The notes under the pieces: model-generated
What the model saw: only the letters and a program-made list of their open reading frames with translations
What the model was told of the DNA's origin: nothing
The model's database searches: none
Translations under genes and position numbers: made by a program
NCBI GenBank assembly: GCA_016214075.1
Contig: JACRPI010000043.1
Location: forward strand, 59,832 to 123,831
DNA: 64,000 bases
Origin: Candidatus Woesearchaeota archaeon
Lineage (GTDB): Archaea; Nanobdellota; Nanobdellia; Woesearchaeales; DSVV01
Reading direction: 5' to 3'
In this document: positions 24,837 to 32,883 of the stretch, in pieces
Numbering within the stretch: position 1 is the first letter of the stretch
How the letters are laid out: every line of letters begins with the position of its first letter

Positions 24837-25748
24837 CTACTTCTTCCCAACACCTAACCATTCCATGTAATCCTTAATCCCCGCTTCCATGGTCCATTGC
24901 GGTTCATAGCTAAGCAATTGCTTCGCAAGACTCAAATCAGCTTGGGTGTGTGCCTGAAAGAAATCGTAGGGACAATCGAAATATTCTGGAGGGAAAGCAG
25001 TGCCTAACACGTTATTCAGAATTTCAATAATGCTGTTAAAAGAAGTTGCGTTCCCTGTCGCTGCGTTCAAAATGCAACTATACGGCGCTTGCATCGCAAG
25101 TTGATTCATGTAAACAATATCCTTCACATAGACATGATCTCTGCATTGATCGCCAGGAGTAAACACGCGCGGTCGTTTGCCTGCAAGCATTTGCTGTGAC
25201 AACTGATAAATCATACTGGAAAATTTGTCTTTGTGCGCTTCACGAGGACCAAAAACATTGAAGTATCGCAACCCTACAATTCGAATCACACCATTATATT
25301 TCTTCATATACTCCTGCGCGACATGATCCATCATGACTTTGGAAAATCCATAAACGTTCAATGGTTCCAAGCGTCCATTCTCAAGATATGGAGAAGGAGT
25401 GTTCCCATACACAGCAGCAGAGCTTGCGTAAATCATATGCGCTTTTGTGCGAACAGCGTAGTCAAGAAGTCGACGAAATGCGTCAACGTTTGTCTTCATC
25501 ATTAATTCTTGGTCTAAAACACGCGTGTCAGAAATCGCAGCCTGATGAAAAATGTAATCAAATGTTCCAAGACTATCCCAATCAAAATCAATAATGCTTC
25601 CTGTATAAAATTGTCCACAAAATCCAATCAAGTTAGAAAATCGCGCATTCTGAAAATTATCAAGAGCAACAACATCGTGTTCTTTATCGAATGCAAGCGC
25701 AATGTTGCTTCCAATAAATCCAGCAGCGCCAGTGACTAAGATTCTCAT
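24837..25748 (-). CDS. hldD: ADP-L-glycero-D-manno-heptose 6-epimerase (HldD family)
   Basis: Extended SDR with GxxGxxG ('RILVTGAAGFIGSNI') and the catalytic YxxxK in 'PLNVYGFSKVMMD'. It follows HldD closely: 'DNFQNARFSNLIG', 'YASSAAVYGN', 'GLRYFNVFGPREAHKD', 'CRDHVYVKDIVY', 'AHTQADLS' and the ending 'KDYMEWL'. HldD inverts C6 of ADP-D,D-heptose to give ADP-L,D-heptose, the last step of the pathway encoded at 18690-22299. ATG 25748 is chosen because a TATA box lies 27 bp upstream (leaderless) and because residues before it are not part of the family. At 303 residues the length is normal. Confidence 0.9.
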   Translation of the reverse strand: MRILVTGAAGFIGSNIALAFDKEHDVVALDNFQNARFSNLIGFCGQFYTGSIIDFDWDSLGTFDYIFHQAAISDTRVLDQELMMKTNVDAFRRLLDYAVRTKAHMIYASSAAVYGNTPSPYLENGRLEPLNVYGFSKVMMDHVAQEYMKKYNGVIRIVGLRYFNVFGPREAHKDKFSSMIYQLSQQMLAGKRPRVFTPGDQCRDHVYVKDIVYMNQLAMQAPYSCILNAATGNATSFNSIIEILNNVLGTAFPPEYFDCPYDFFQAHTQADLSLAKQLLSYEPQWTMEAGIKDYMEWLGVGKK

Positions 25749-25770
25749 GAGAAGAAAGAAAGGAATGCAT

Positions 25771-25779
25771 TTTTTAAAT
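25771..25779 (-). promoter_or_regulatory. TATA box of hldD
   Basis: The minus strand reads ATTTAAAAA, centred 27 bp before ATG 25748. Element C begins about 40 bp further upstream. Confidence 0.6.
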
Positions 25780-25819
25780 CTTGTGAAATCAGAAGAGAGG
25801 ATTTGGCAAAGGGAGTGCA

Positions 25820-26063
25820 AAAAAATAACAACATGGCGCCGACGCGACGGGGGATGCCCCCCCAGCCTTTAACAAAGCCTGAGGAAAGGTGATGTGGCTT
25901 TGCAGCCACATATCGCAACCACGCAGAAAGAGTAGAGAGGTTGCGACGTGGAGCTTCATGCTCCTCCTTGCGTGTCAACCGAGCGTAACCAGTTGCGGGG
26001 TGTCGCGTAGGACATGGAACGAAGTGACATGTCCGTAGGCAGCCATCGTTGTTGTTATTTTTT
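25820..26063. repeat. palindromic element C (ATAACAAC ends) carrying the 195-nt shared core
   Basis: Its ends are those of elements A and B (AAAAAATAACAACATGGC ... GCCATCGTTGTTGTTATTTT). Its interior 25840-26036 is the same core as in element D at 7466-7660. Hairpin GGACATG/CATGTCC (26010-26034) differs from the D copy by an A-T to G-C pair exchange, while the 11-nt loop GAACGAAGTGA is unchanged. Outward T6-T7 tracts flank it. It fills most of the gap between the divergent hldD and GT9 promoters and could insulate them. Confidence 0.85.
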
Positions 26064-26116
26064 TGTAAATGGGAATATCCATTGATAGCAGTCCGTAATA
26101 CAGTGATTTTCACAAG

Positions 26117-26124
26117 TTTTATAA
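26117..26124 (+). promoter_or_regulatory. TATA box of the GT9-GT4-wecC operon
   Basis: TTTTATAA, centred 30 bp before ATG 26151, so the message would have almost no leader. Confidence 0.5.
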
Positions 26125-26150
26125 CACAAACAACGATTTCTAGAGAGAAA

Positions 26151-27275
26151 ATGACCCCCTATCAACAGATGAGATTTTGTGCAAAAAAAGGAATAGATGC
26201 TGCATGTTTTGTCCTTCTTCTTCCATCGTATCTTCAACCAAAAAAAGAAATACAAAAAGAAAAGATAGAAAAAATCCTTCTCATCAACCTGCAGGGAATT
26301 GGTGATATCATAGAAACAACCCCTCTCGTAACAGAACTAAGAAACACCTTCCCAAAAGCGAAGATTGACTATCTTTGCTATAAAGAAAATGGCATATTGT
26401 TAGAAAACGATCCAAGAATAAACAACCTCATCAAAAGGCAAAAACAAGGAATCCTGAACACGGACTTTTTCCAAACAATACATACTATCAGAAAAAACAA
26501 ATACAAGCTTGTCATCAATCTCTTTCCAGCACAACATAGCGCTCTTTTCACAATCCTCAGCAACGCGCAATACAAACTTGGAAATCTCTATAGCACTGCA
26601 AGCACAGCAAATAACCTCAACGTAAAGAAAGCAGCAAAAACATGGGACATCCGAGAAAACTGCAAAAACATTGCAGAACAACTACAAATCCAAATCAAGG
26701 ATCCATATCAACCAAATATATCAATTTCAACAGCAAGAGAAAAAGCAGGACACAAAGAAACAAAAAAAAGATACATCCTTCTCAATCCGCATGCGCAATG
26801 GGTTGCAAAACAATGGCCAAATGAAAACTGGCAGGAAATCATCAAATTCCTTCTGAAAGAAAAAAAGCAGTACAAGATAGCGATCATCGGAACAAAAGAA
26901 GACAACAAAAAAACAGATCTTCTCATCAACCAATTTCAAAAAGAAAAGCAAGTAGAAAATTGGTGCGGAAAATACAACCTAAAAGAACTCGCGGTAAAAA
27001 TAAAAGATGCGAAACTTATGATCACCACAGATACAGGACCGATGCATATCGCGCTTGCGACAAAAACAAAAACAATTGGTCTGTTCGGCTGCACAAATCC
27101 AAATATTCTCGTAAAAGGAAACAAACACATCGAAATCGTGAGCAGCTATGACTGCTGTCCAGAAAAACTGCGATTTAATCATAATAATGAACCAGACGAC
27201 AAACAACAAACGCAGATGAGAAAGATAAGCACAAAAGAAGTAATGGAAAGAATCAATAAAATAATCAAAGAGTAG
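26151..27275 (+). CDS. GT9 family glycosyltransferase (heptosyltransferase-like)
   Basis: Family landmarks: 'ILLINLQGIGDIIETTPLV' at the N-terminal cleft, 'YILLNPHAQWVAKQWP', 'IAIIGTKED', 'LMITTDTGPMHIALA' and 'GLFGCTNP'. ATG 26151 is chosen from the TATA box spacing; an open frame extends further upstream but into the promoter. The first 35 residues are an extension before the family's usual start. The gene heads a three-gene operon with a GT4 and WecC, so its donor may be heptose or ManNAcA. Base use is unusually A-rich with many AAA and ACA codons. Confidence 0.85.
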   Translation: MTPYQQMRFCAKKGIDAACFVLLLPSYLQPKKEIQKEKIEKILLINLQGIGDIIETTPLVTELRNTFPKAKIDYLCYKENGILLENDPRINNLIKRQKQGILNTDFFQTIHTIRKNKYKLVINLFPAQHSALFTILSNAQYKLGNLYSTASTANNLNVKKAAKTWDIRENCKNIAEQLQIQIKDPYQPNISISTAREKAGHKETKKRYILLNPHAQWVAKQWPNENWQEIIKFLLKEKKQYKIAIIGTKEDNKKTDLLINQFQKEKQVENWCGKYNLKELAVKIKDAKLMITTDTGPMHIALATKTKTIGLFGCTNPNILVKGNKHIEIVSSYDCCPEKLRFNHNNEPDDKQQTQMRKISTKEVMERINKIIKE

Positions 27276-27281
27276 ATAACC

Positions 27282-28286
27282 ATGAAAGAACAAGTTGCGT
27301 TCATTTACAAAAATACCTGTCATCCTGTGACACAAACCTATGCAAACGCAATAAACGCAATGCCCTACAAAATAACAGGACCAATGAACGCAATCTGGCA
27401 AGGAATTACAACACAAACACACAAATGGTATTTTGTCGAATCAGTAATGTCCATGCTTCTTCCGATCACCAAAAGACTGCTTGGTAACAAGATCACAATA
27501 ATTTTCAGGGGAAATGATGGATTGTTTGGAGAAACAGAAACAACAGCGTATCTTGCGACAAAGAATCCAATAAAAAAGCACATCCTCCTCTTTCTCATAA
27601 AACACATGAATGGAGTGAGTGTCGAAGCAGAACCACAAAAAGCAGAAGTTACCAGATGGACAAAAGCGCCAGTAGAAGTTTGCGAATCCTACGTGGAAAA
27701 CAAGCGCATGCTTGAAAAAATAAAACCAAATCTCAAAACAAACACCTTTTTGTTTATTGGTGCGTACAGACCACCGTATGATCACAAAGGAATAAGGCGA
27801 CTCATAACTCTTTTTAATAACAAAGAAATGCAAGAATACAATCTGATTATCATTGGTAAAGAGACAGAAAAACTAAAAGCAAAAGCAAGCCAAAATATCC
27901 AAATTCTTGATTTTGTAGAAGATAAAGATGAATACTACAAAAAAGCAACATATTACATCCATCTTCCTAAATATGAAGCTGGACCAATTACACTTTTAGA
28001 AGCAATGACTGCAGGACTTATAATTATAACGAATACAAATGCGGGACATCACAGTATTATAGAAAAAGTGAATAAAAAACTGGTTCTAGGAAAGGATGCA
28101 TCACAAGAGGAGAGGATAGAGCGAATAAAAGAAATAGTGAGCATACCTATAAAAGAGAAGCAAAAAATAGCTGAAACATTTAAAAAGTGCGGAGCATCCC
28201 ATTATAACAAAGCAGAGATGACAGAGAAATTTCAGAAAACATGGAAGCTGTTAATTAAAAGAATTGATGAGAAAGAACAAAAATGA
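27282..28286 (+). CDS. GT4-like (GT-B) glycosyltransferase
   Basis: The C-terminal half carries the GT4 nucleotide-sugar signature 'PKYEAGPITLLEAMTAGLI', with the Glu-x7-Glu spacing of retaining GT-B enzymes, and 'FLFIGAYRPPYDHKG' opens the donor domain. The N-terminal acceptor domain is poorly conserved and lacks the usual Gly-rich start. At 334 residues it is slightly short. It overlaps wecC by ATGA, which suggests that it uses the UDP-ManNAcA made by that enzyme; this is inference. Confidence 0.8.
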   Translation: MKEQVAFIYKNTCHPVTQTYANAINAMPYKITGPMNAIWQGITTQTHKWYFVESVMSMLLPITKRLLGNKITIIFRGNDGLFGETETTAYLATKNPIKKHILLFLIKHMNGVSVEAEPQKAEVTRWTKAPVEVCESYVENKRMLEKIKPNLKTNTFLFIGAYRPPYDHKGIRRLITLFNNKEMQEYNLIIIGKETEKLKAKASQNIQILDFVEDKDEYYKKATYYIHLPKYEAGPITLLEAMTAGLIIITNTNAGHHSIIEKVNKKLVLGKDASQEERIERIKEIVSIPIKEKQKIAETFKKCGASHYNKAEMTEKFQKTWKLLIKRIDEKEQK

Positions 28287-29560
28287 CAACAGAAAAACAA
28301 CGAATTAGTGTTATAGGCATTGGAAGAGTAGGACTCCCGCTCGCACTTGCATTTGCAGAAAAAGACTTTTTTGTTCATGGCGTTGATGTGGATAAAAACA
28401 AAGTCTTGTTTGTCAACAGCGGAAAAATGCCGTTTATTGAAGAAGGGGCAGACGCGCTTCTCACAAAACACATTGGCGTTAATTTTATCGCGACAACAGA
28501 TTTCCAATTCGCGACAGAGAATTCTGACATTATTGTATTAACATTAGGAACACCTGTAGACGAACACCTCAACCCAATATTCACGCAGATTGAAGCAGTC
28601 ATCCGAAATATTGTCCATAGCTTGCATGAAGGGCAGATGATTGTGTTGCGAAGCACTGTTTCTCCAGGAACAACAGAATATATTAAACGATATATTGAAG
28701 CAAACACAAACCTCAAAGTAGGAGTAAATATTTTCTTAGGATTTTGTCCAGAAAGAATCGCGGAAGGGAAATCACTCGAAGAGATTCCGTTAATTCCACA
28801 AATTATTGGAACACTGGATAAAGAAAGCGCAGAGCGCGCAGAAATATTGTTCAAAAAACTTACTCCACAAGTCATGCACACCGATGCACGATCTGCAGAA
28901 CTTGCAAAGTTATACTGCAATATGTATCGTTACATCAATTTCGCGATTGCGAATGAGTTTATGATGATCGCGGAGCAGCATGGTCGAGATGTCTATGAGA
29001 TTATTAATCTAGTCAACAAAGATTACAAGCGAGGAGGACTCAAAAGCCCTGGATTTACTGCGGGACCATGCCTCTACAAAGACGGATTTTTCTTAGTCAG
29101 TAAAACGCCGTTTGCAGAACTCATCACCACAGCGTGGAAAATCAACGAAAGTGTTCCATCATATTTGATCGAAGAAATCAAGAAACAAACAAATCTCATC
29201 AACAAGAAAGTAGCGATTCTTGGACTTGCGTTCAAGAAAAACATTGATGACAACAGAAATTCATTATCGTACAAAGCAAAGAAGATTTTCCTCGCGGAAG
29301 GGGCAAAAGTCGCGATGCACGATCCGTTTATTGAACCAGGAGATTTGAATAAAGTCTTGAAAGACGCGGATATTGTGATGATCGCGATGGATCATGACGC
29401 GTATAAGAAATTGACCTTAGAAAAGATTGGCGAACAGACGAATAAAGAGACAATGGTCTGCGATATCTGGAACATCTTTGGCACAGGAAAAGTCTTCAAT
29501 AAGTTGAAGAAACCAAGCGCAGAAGAGTTGTTGGAAAAGAGTGAAGGGATTCAGGAATAA
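28283..29560 (+). CDS. wecC: UDP-N-acetyl-D-mannosamine dehydrogenase (WecC family)
   Basis: NAD-dependent four-electron oxidation of UDP-ManNAc to UDP-ManNAcA. The Rossmann start 'ISVIGIGRVGLPLALAFA', 'LRSTVSPGTTE', 'GFCPERIAEGKSLEEI', 'ELAKLYCNMYRYINFAIANE' and 'SPGFTAGPCLYKD' (catalytic Cys) are all present, as is the C-terminal UDP-binding domain ('ILGLAFKKNIDDNRNS'). GPCLYKD replaces the common GPCLPKD. Substrate preference for ManNAc over glucose is inferred from overall pattern and the WecB homologue at 17113. Length is typical. Confidence 0.9.
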   Translation: MTTEKQRISVIGIGRVGLPLALAFAEKDFFVHGVDVDKNKVLFVNSGKMPFIEEGADALLTKHIGVNFIATTDFQFATENSDIIVLTLGTPVDEHLNPIFTQIEAVIRNIVHSLHEGQMIVLRSTVSPGTTEYIKRYIEANTNLKVGVNIFLGFCPERIAEGKSLEEIPLIPQIIGTLDKESAERAEILFKKLTPQVMHTDARSAELAKLYCNMYRYINFAIANEFMMIAEQHGRDVYEIINLVNKDYKRGGLKSPGFTAGPCLYKDGFFLVSKTPFAELITTAWKINESVPSYLIEEIKKQTNLINKKVAILGLAFKKNIDDNRNSLSYKAKKIFLAEGAKVAMHDPFIEPGDLNKVLKDADIVMIAMDHDAYKKLTLEKIGEQTNKETMVCDIWNIFGTGKVFNKLKKPSAEELLEKSEGIQE

Positions 29561-29572
29561 ATACGTTCATTT

Positions 29573-29776
29573 TCAATTTTTTCGTTTCTTTCTAAAAGCA
29601 ACTAAGAGCATCACAAGAGCCCAATAAGAAAAGAGAAGCAGGGAAAAGACTCCTTTTTTGTAGATTAAAGAAATGATAAGTAGAGCAGCAACAAAATAAG
29701 AAGAAAGGAAAAGAAGAAATAAAGTTTTGTTTGTCTTGTATAATTCTTCTAACGTCCATAATCCAAATGCAATCAT
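29573..29776 (-). CDS. small two-helix membrane protein (67 aa)
   Basis: Two hydrophobic segments (LFLLFLSSYFVAALLIISLI and FSLLLFSYWALVMLLVAF) with a basic tail RKKRKN. GGTG lies 7 nt before the ATG, and the gene follows the 163-aa membrane protein gene at 12-nt distance, so they form an operon. No family was recognised. Confidence 0.6.
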   Translation of the reverse strand: MIAFGLWTLEELYKTNKTLFLLFLSSYFVAALLIISLIYKKGVFSLLLFSYWALVMLLVAFRKKRKN

Positions 29777-29788
29777 TTTTTAACACCA

Positions 29789-30280
29789 CTAAACATATCT
29801 GTACTTAGAATCTTTTGAAAGTAAATGCTCTTTGTTTATTGATTTCAGGGCACGCATAAAACCTTTAGGTTGAGCAAGGAAACATTCGTATTTTCTGCCG
29901 CCTTTTGTTTTGATTACTAAAAAAGGTTTTAGCACAGAATAATGTGATATTATTACAGCGCGGTTAATAATAGTTATTTGTTTAATTTTCTCCCATTCTA
30001 AAAAAATCGTATTTTTCTTCAAAAAGAAGAATTCATAAAGATGAGATGACATATTGCCCATCCTTATCCCTTTTCTCGTTATATAAGTAAATTTTGCTCT
30101 TATTATTGTATTAACTAACCAAAATAGGAATAAACATATAAGAAGAACGCCCAAATAAAAATCAAATAAATTATTATAACTTGTAATGATTATGAAGTAG
30201 ACAAAGAGCATAATAAGTAATATGTTTACTAGACTAAAAACTATACGCCCTAAATGATAATCTTTCCAAAAAGGTTTCAT
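29789..30280 (-). CDS. membrane protein with PH-like domain (163 aa)
   Basis: Two transmembrane helices (about residues 12-33 and 40-62) precede a soluble domain of about 95 residues. It has the strand pattern of bacterial/archaeal PH-like domains: 'FTYITRKGIRMGN', 'FLEWEKIKQITI', 'FLVIKTKGGRKYECFL', then a helix 'KGFMRALKSIN'. The role is unknown; such proteins often sit in membrane complexes. It sits in a small unit between wecC and the GT2/GT-C pair. Confidence 0.6.
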   Translation of the reverse strand: MKPFWKDYHLGRIVFSLVNILLIMLFVYFIIITSYNNLFDFYLGVLLICLFLFWLVNTIIRAKFTYITRKGIRMGNMSSHLYEFFFLKKNTIFLEWEKIKQITIINRAVIISHYSVLKPFLVIKTKGGRKYECFLAQPKGFMRALKSINKEHLLSKDSKYRYV

Positions 30281-30341
30281 AGTAATATTTATGAGATAAT
30301 GTAAAGGAGTTTATTTTACTTTCTAATTTTAAGATAAAAAC

Positions 30342-31043
30342 TCACAACCTAAATTTAAGTTTCAACACATACGGCAGCATCTTCAATTCTCGTCGAAAAT
30401 TAAAACTGCTCTGTTTGCCAAAGTTCCATGCAACAGAAAACTCATCTATGGTATAACCTAATTTCTGTGCGCGAACAAGCAATTCCACATCCCAAAACCA
30501 ACCACGAACAAACGTGTCATCATAGCCCATCGCGTCAAGAAGAACAAGCAACTTCTGCTTGCGAAATGCCTTGAAACCACATTGATGATCCGCAAGAACA
30601 GAACCAAAATACGCGCGCATAAACCAGTTATAGACAACGCTGATGATCTTGCGTCCAAATTCCCGTTTTGCGCGAACTCCTTTATACCTACTGCCAATCG
30701 CAATGTCATTTCCTTGTTCAACGCTTGAAATAAGGCGAGGCAACGCGGCAAGATCAGCAGAGAGATCAAGATCCATGAACGCAATAATATCGCCTTTTGC
30801 GCTATAAAATGCCTTGCCCAAATTCTCTCGTCTGCTTGGTCCATTAGAAAAGTACAAATGCTTTATTTCTTTATGCTGAACAGCAAGCGTTTTCGCAATC
30901 GGTGCAGTTGCGTCTGTGCTTCCATCATCTACAATAACCAGTTCAAATGGTTTTTTCAACAGAAGAAGCGCATGATAAATGAGCAGAATATTTTTCTCAA
31001 GGCGCTGTTCTTCGTTGTAGCAGGGAATAAAAACAGAGAGCAT
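30342..31043 (-). CDS. GT2 polyprenyl-phosphate glycosyltransferase (DPM/ALG5-like)
   Basis: 'MLSVFIPCYNEEQRLEKNI', 'LVIVDDGSTDAT', 'NLGKAFYSAKGDIIAFMDLDLSAD' (DxD) and 'AIGSRYKG' define the family. The later 'DHQCGFKAFRKQ' and 'RGWFWDVELLVRAQKLGY' are typical of ALG5-like dolichol-phosphate glucosyltransferases. Its start overlaps the stop of the GT-C gene at 31043 by one base (TAATG). I infer that it makes the lipid-linked sugar that the GT-C partner consumes. Confidence 0.88.
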   Translation of the reverse strand: MLSVFIPCYNEEQRLEKNILLIYHALLLLKKPFELVIVDDGSTDATAPIAKTLAVQHKEIKHLYFSNGPSRRENLGKAFYSAKGDIIAFMDLDLSADLAALPRLISSVEQGNDIAIGSRYKGVRAKREFGRKIISVVYNWFMRAYFGSVLADHQCGFKAFRKQKLLVLLDAMGYDDTFVRGWFWDVELLVRAQKLGYTIDEFSVAWNFGKQSSFNFRRELKMLPYVLKLKFRL

Positions 31044-32794
31044 TATGGCGTCCCTCCATCAAGTGCGTAAAATTCAACAATACCTGCGCTGTTCGTATAC
31101 GTCGTTGCAAGATAGGGAGTTTTATTGACTAAAAATGAGTCAGGATCAAATGTGCCTCCTTTTTCTAAGACAAAATAATAAGGAGCAAGCTCGTTTCCTT
31201 GAGGGATAAGACCAATCTGCTGAATGGAATATGTTTGTTGAATATACTCCCAAACCTCAAGCTTTGATTGAATTGTTCCCATACCCTGTGCGTATAAGAC
31301 TACCCAACGGAATTGAAGTTCATCTTCAAGTTCTTGAAAGCGAGTAAGATTAGAAGGAATTTCTTCAATGCCATAACGATGCGCATGCCACAAAATACCA
31401 ACAGACTGAGAAAAGACACCATCAATAAAGACACGGTCTTCTGGGTCGCTGTGTTGAGAAATAAAATCACCTGCAATATCTTCCCCATAATAGATGGTAT
31501 CAAAAACGCGACTGGTCGCGGCAGTAAGATCTGAAAAAGAGAGGAAGAAGAGAAGAACCAAAAAAACAAAAATGAGTTTTCCTTGAAATTTTGTATAAAA
31601 ATGAATGGATGCGAGAGGTTTCTCAAGAATGGTCGCAATAACAAAGAGGGCATACGCGGCGCCAAAACAGACAAGCGGCAAAAAGACCATTTGATAATAT
31701 GCGTGACCGCGGAATTTGTCTGCAAAAAAAATAATGTAAAGGAGTAATGAAAAAAAGCTACTCGCAATGAACAACCCCATCTTCGTACGGATTTTTAAGA
31801 GAGCAAAAATAACCCCAAGCAAAGTCAACCAGAAAAACCAGCCCGTGAAATTATCGAGGACAAAAGAACGAATCCCTAAATAATGATCACTCCAATACGA
31901 AGAAGACAATGCAAGAGAAATATTCGTGCGAACTTCTGCAAAACTTTCGTCAAATCCACTAGTTCCAACAGTCGCTGCGCCAGGCATCGCCAGTTGAGAG
32001 AGTTTAACCCAAACAGGAAACAACATCATAATAAAAAGAAAAACTGCCGCAAGTATGCAAAGATATTTTTTTTGAGAAAAGAGTTCTTTGTAAGGAACAA
32101 AAAAAAGCAAGGGCACAAGCCCGATGCCATTAGGAACTTTAAGTAAGATTGCAAGGAGAAAACAGAGAGAGAAATAAAGGAATTTTTTGTAGTGATACAC
32201 AGAAGCAAGAACATCTTCACGCCAGCGCAAAAACCAATAGGTGCCAAGAAGAATCAGAAAAACAGCAGGTGCTTCTGGTTGCACATTTCTCCCAAAGAAA
32301 ATACTAATGGGCATAATGGTAAAAAAGAGACACGCGACTAAAACAAGAGAGACATTATCGGTGAGTTTCTTGCCAACAAGATAGAGTATCGGAATACTTG
32401 CAAGAGAGAAAAGAATAATAACGAGCCGCGCAGCCCAGAGTTTAACGCCAACAATCCACCATAAAAGCAGAATCATCCAAGGAATAAAAGGAAATTCATA
32501 CTGCGTAAAGTAGCCATGCTGCTGCGCTCCAATCCAATAGGTTTCAGTGCGAAAATAATCAAGAAACTCATCTGCGTTGTACATAAATTCTGTGTACGGA
32601 ATGTACTGATTTTCTTTCATATTGTGATAACCAATAACAGGGAAGTCCATGTGATACGAACGAAGATAAAAACCAAAGAGCATGAATGCAAGGAGGAGTA
32701 CAACATGGGGTTTCGCTTTGCAAAAAGAAAGAATTTTAGAGAGATCAAAGGTGATTTCTTGAGTAGCTGCTTTCTCCTGCCCATCCTGCTCCAT
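31043..32794 (-). CDS. GT-C glycosyltransferase, PMT/ArnT-like (583 aa)
   Basis: About eleven hydrophobic segments with a first outer loop holding acidic residues ('YNADEFLDYF') and a long soluble C-terminal region of about 130 residues. The 'ARLVIILFSLASIPILYLV' and 'FFGRNVQPEAPAVFLILLG' segments are typical of PMT_2-family GT39 enzymes, which transfer sugars from polyprenyl phosphate to lipid or protein acceptors outside the cell. It is transcribed from the TATA box at 32818 with its GT2 partner. Confidence 0.85.
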   Translation of the reverse strand: MEQDGQEKAATQEITFDLSKILSFCKAKPHVVLLLAFMLFGFYLRSYHMDFPVIGYHNMKENQYIPYTEFMYNADEFLDYFRTETYWIGAQQHGYFTQYEFPFIPWMILLLWWIVGVKLWAARLVIILFSLASIPILYLVGKKLTDNVSLVLVACLFFTIMPISIFFGRNVQPEAPAVFLILLGTYWFLRWREDVLASVYHYKKFLYFSLCFLLAILLKVPNGIGLVPLLFFVPYKELFSQKKYLCILAAVFLFIMMLFPVWVKLSQLAMPGAATVGTSGFDESFAEVRTNISLALSSSYWSDHYLGIRSFVLDNFTGWFFWLTLLGVIFALLKIRTKMGLFIASSFFSLLLYIIFFADKFRGHAYYQMVFLPLVCFGAAYALFVIATILEKPLASIHFYTKFQGKLIFVFLVLLFFLSFSDLTAATSRVFDTIYYGEDIAGDFISQHSDPEDRVFIDGVFSQSVGILWHAHRYGIEEIPSNLTRFQELEDELQFRWVVLYAQGMGTIQSKLEVWEYIQQTYSIQQIGLIPQGNELAPYYFVLEKGGTFDPDSFLVNKTPYLATTYTNSAGIVEFYALDGGTP

Positions 32795-32817
32795 AAAAGA
32801 AAAGAGCAGGAAGTGTG

Positions 32818-32827
32818 TTTTTATATC
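32818..32827 (-). promoter_or_regulatory. TATA box of the GT-C/GT2 pair (32794)
   Basis: The minus strand reads GATATAAAAA, about 28 bp before ATG 32794: leaderless. Confidence 0.6.
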
Positions 32828-32843
32828 TTATGGATGAAAAAGC

Positions 32844-32851
32844 TTTATAAA
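32844..32851 (+). promoter_or_regulatory. TATA box of the 11-gene operon (32884-45775)
   Basis: TTTATAAA, 36 bp before ATG 32884. A leader of about 10 nt would hold AGAGGA as ribosome site. It is divergent from the promoter at 32818. Confidence 0.55.
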
Positions 32852-32883
32852 CCAGACGAGAATTACTGATAAAGAGGATAAAA

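Noticed and set aside
25749..25819. N-terminal extension of HldD
   Set aside because: The extra residues would be encoded upstream of the inferred leaderless start and do not match the family.
30342..31043. Open frames opposite or within GT2, GT-C and methyltransferase genes
   Set aside because: They have no ribosome site, promoter or recognisable domain and lie entirely inside well-supported genes.
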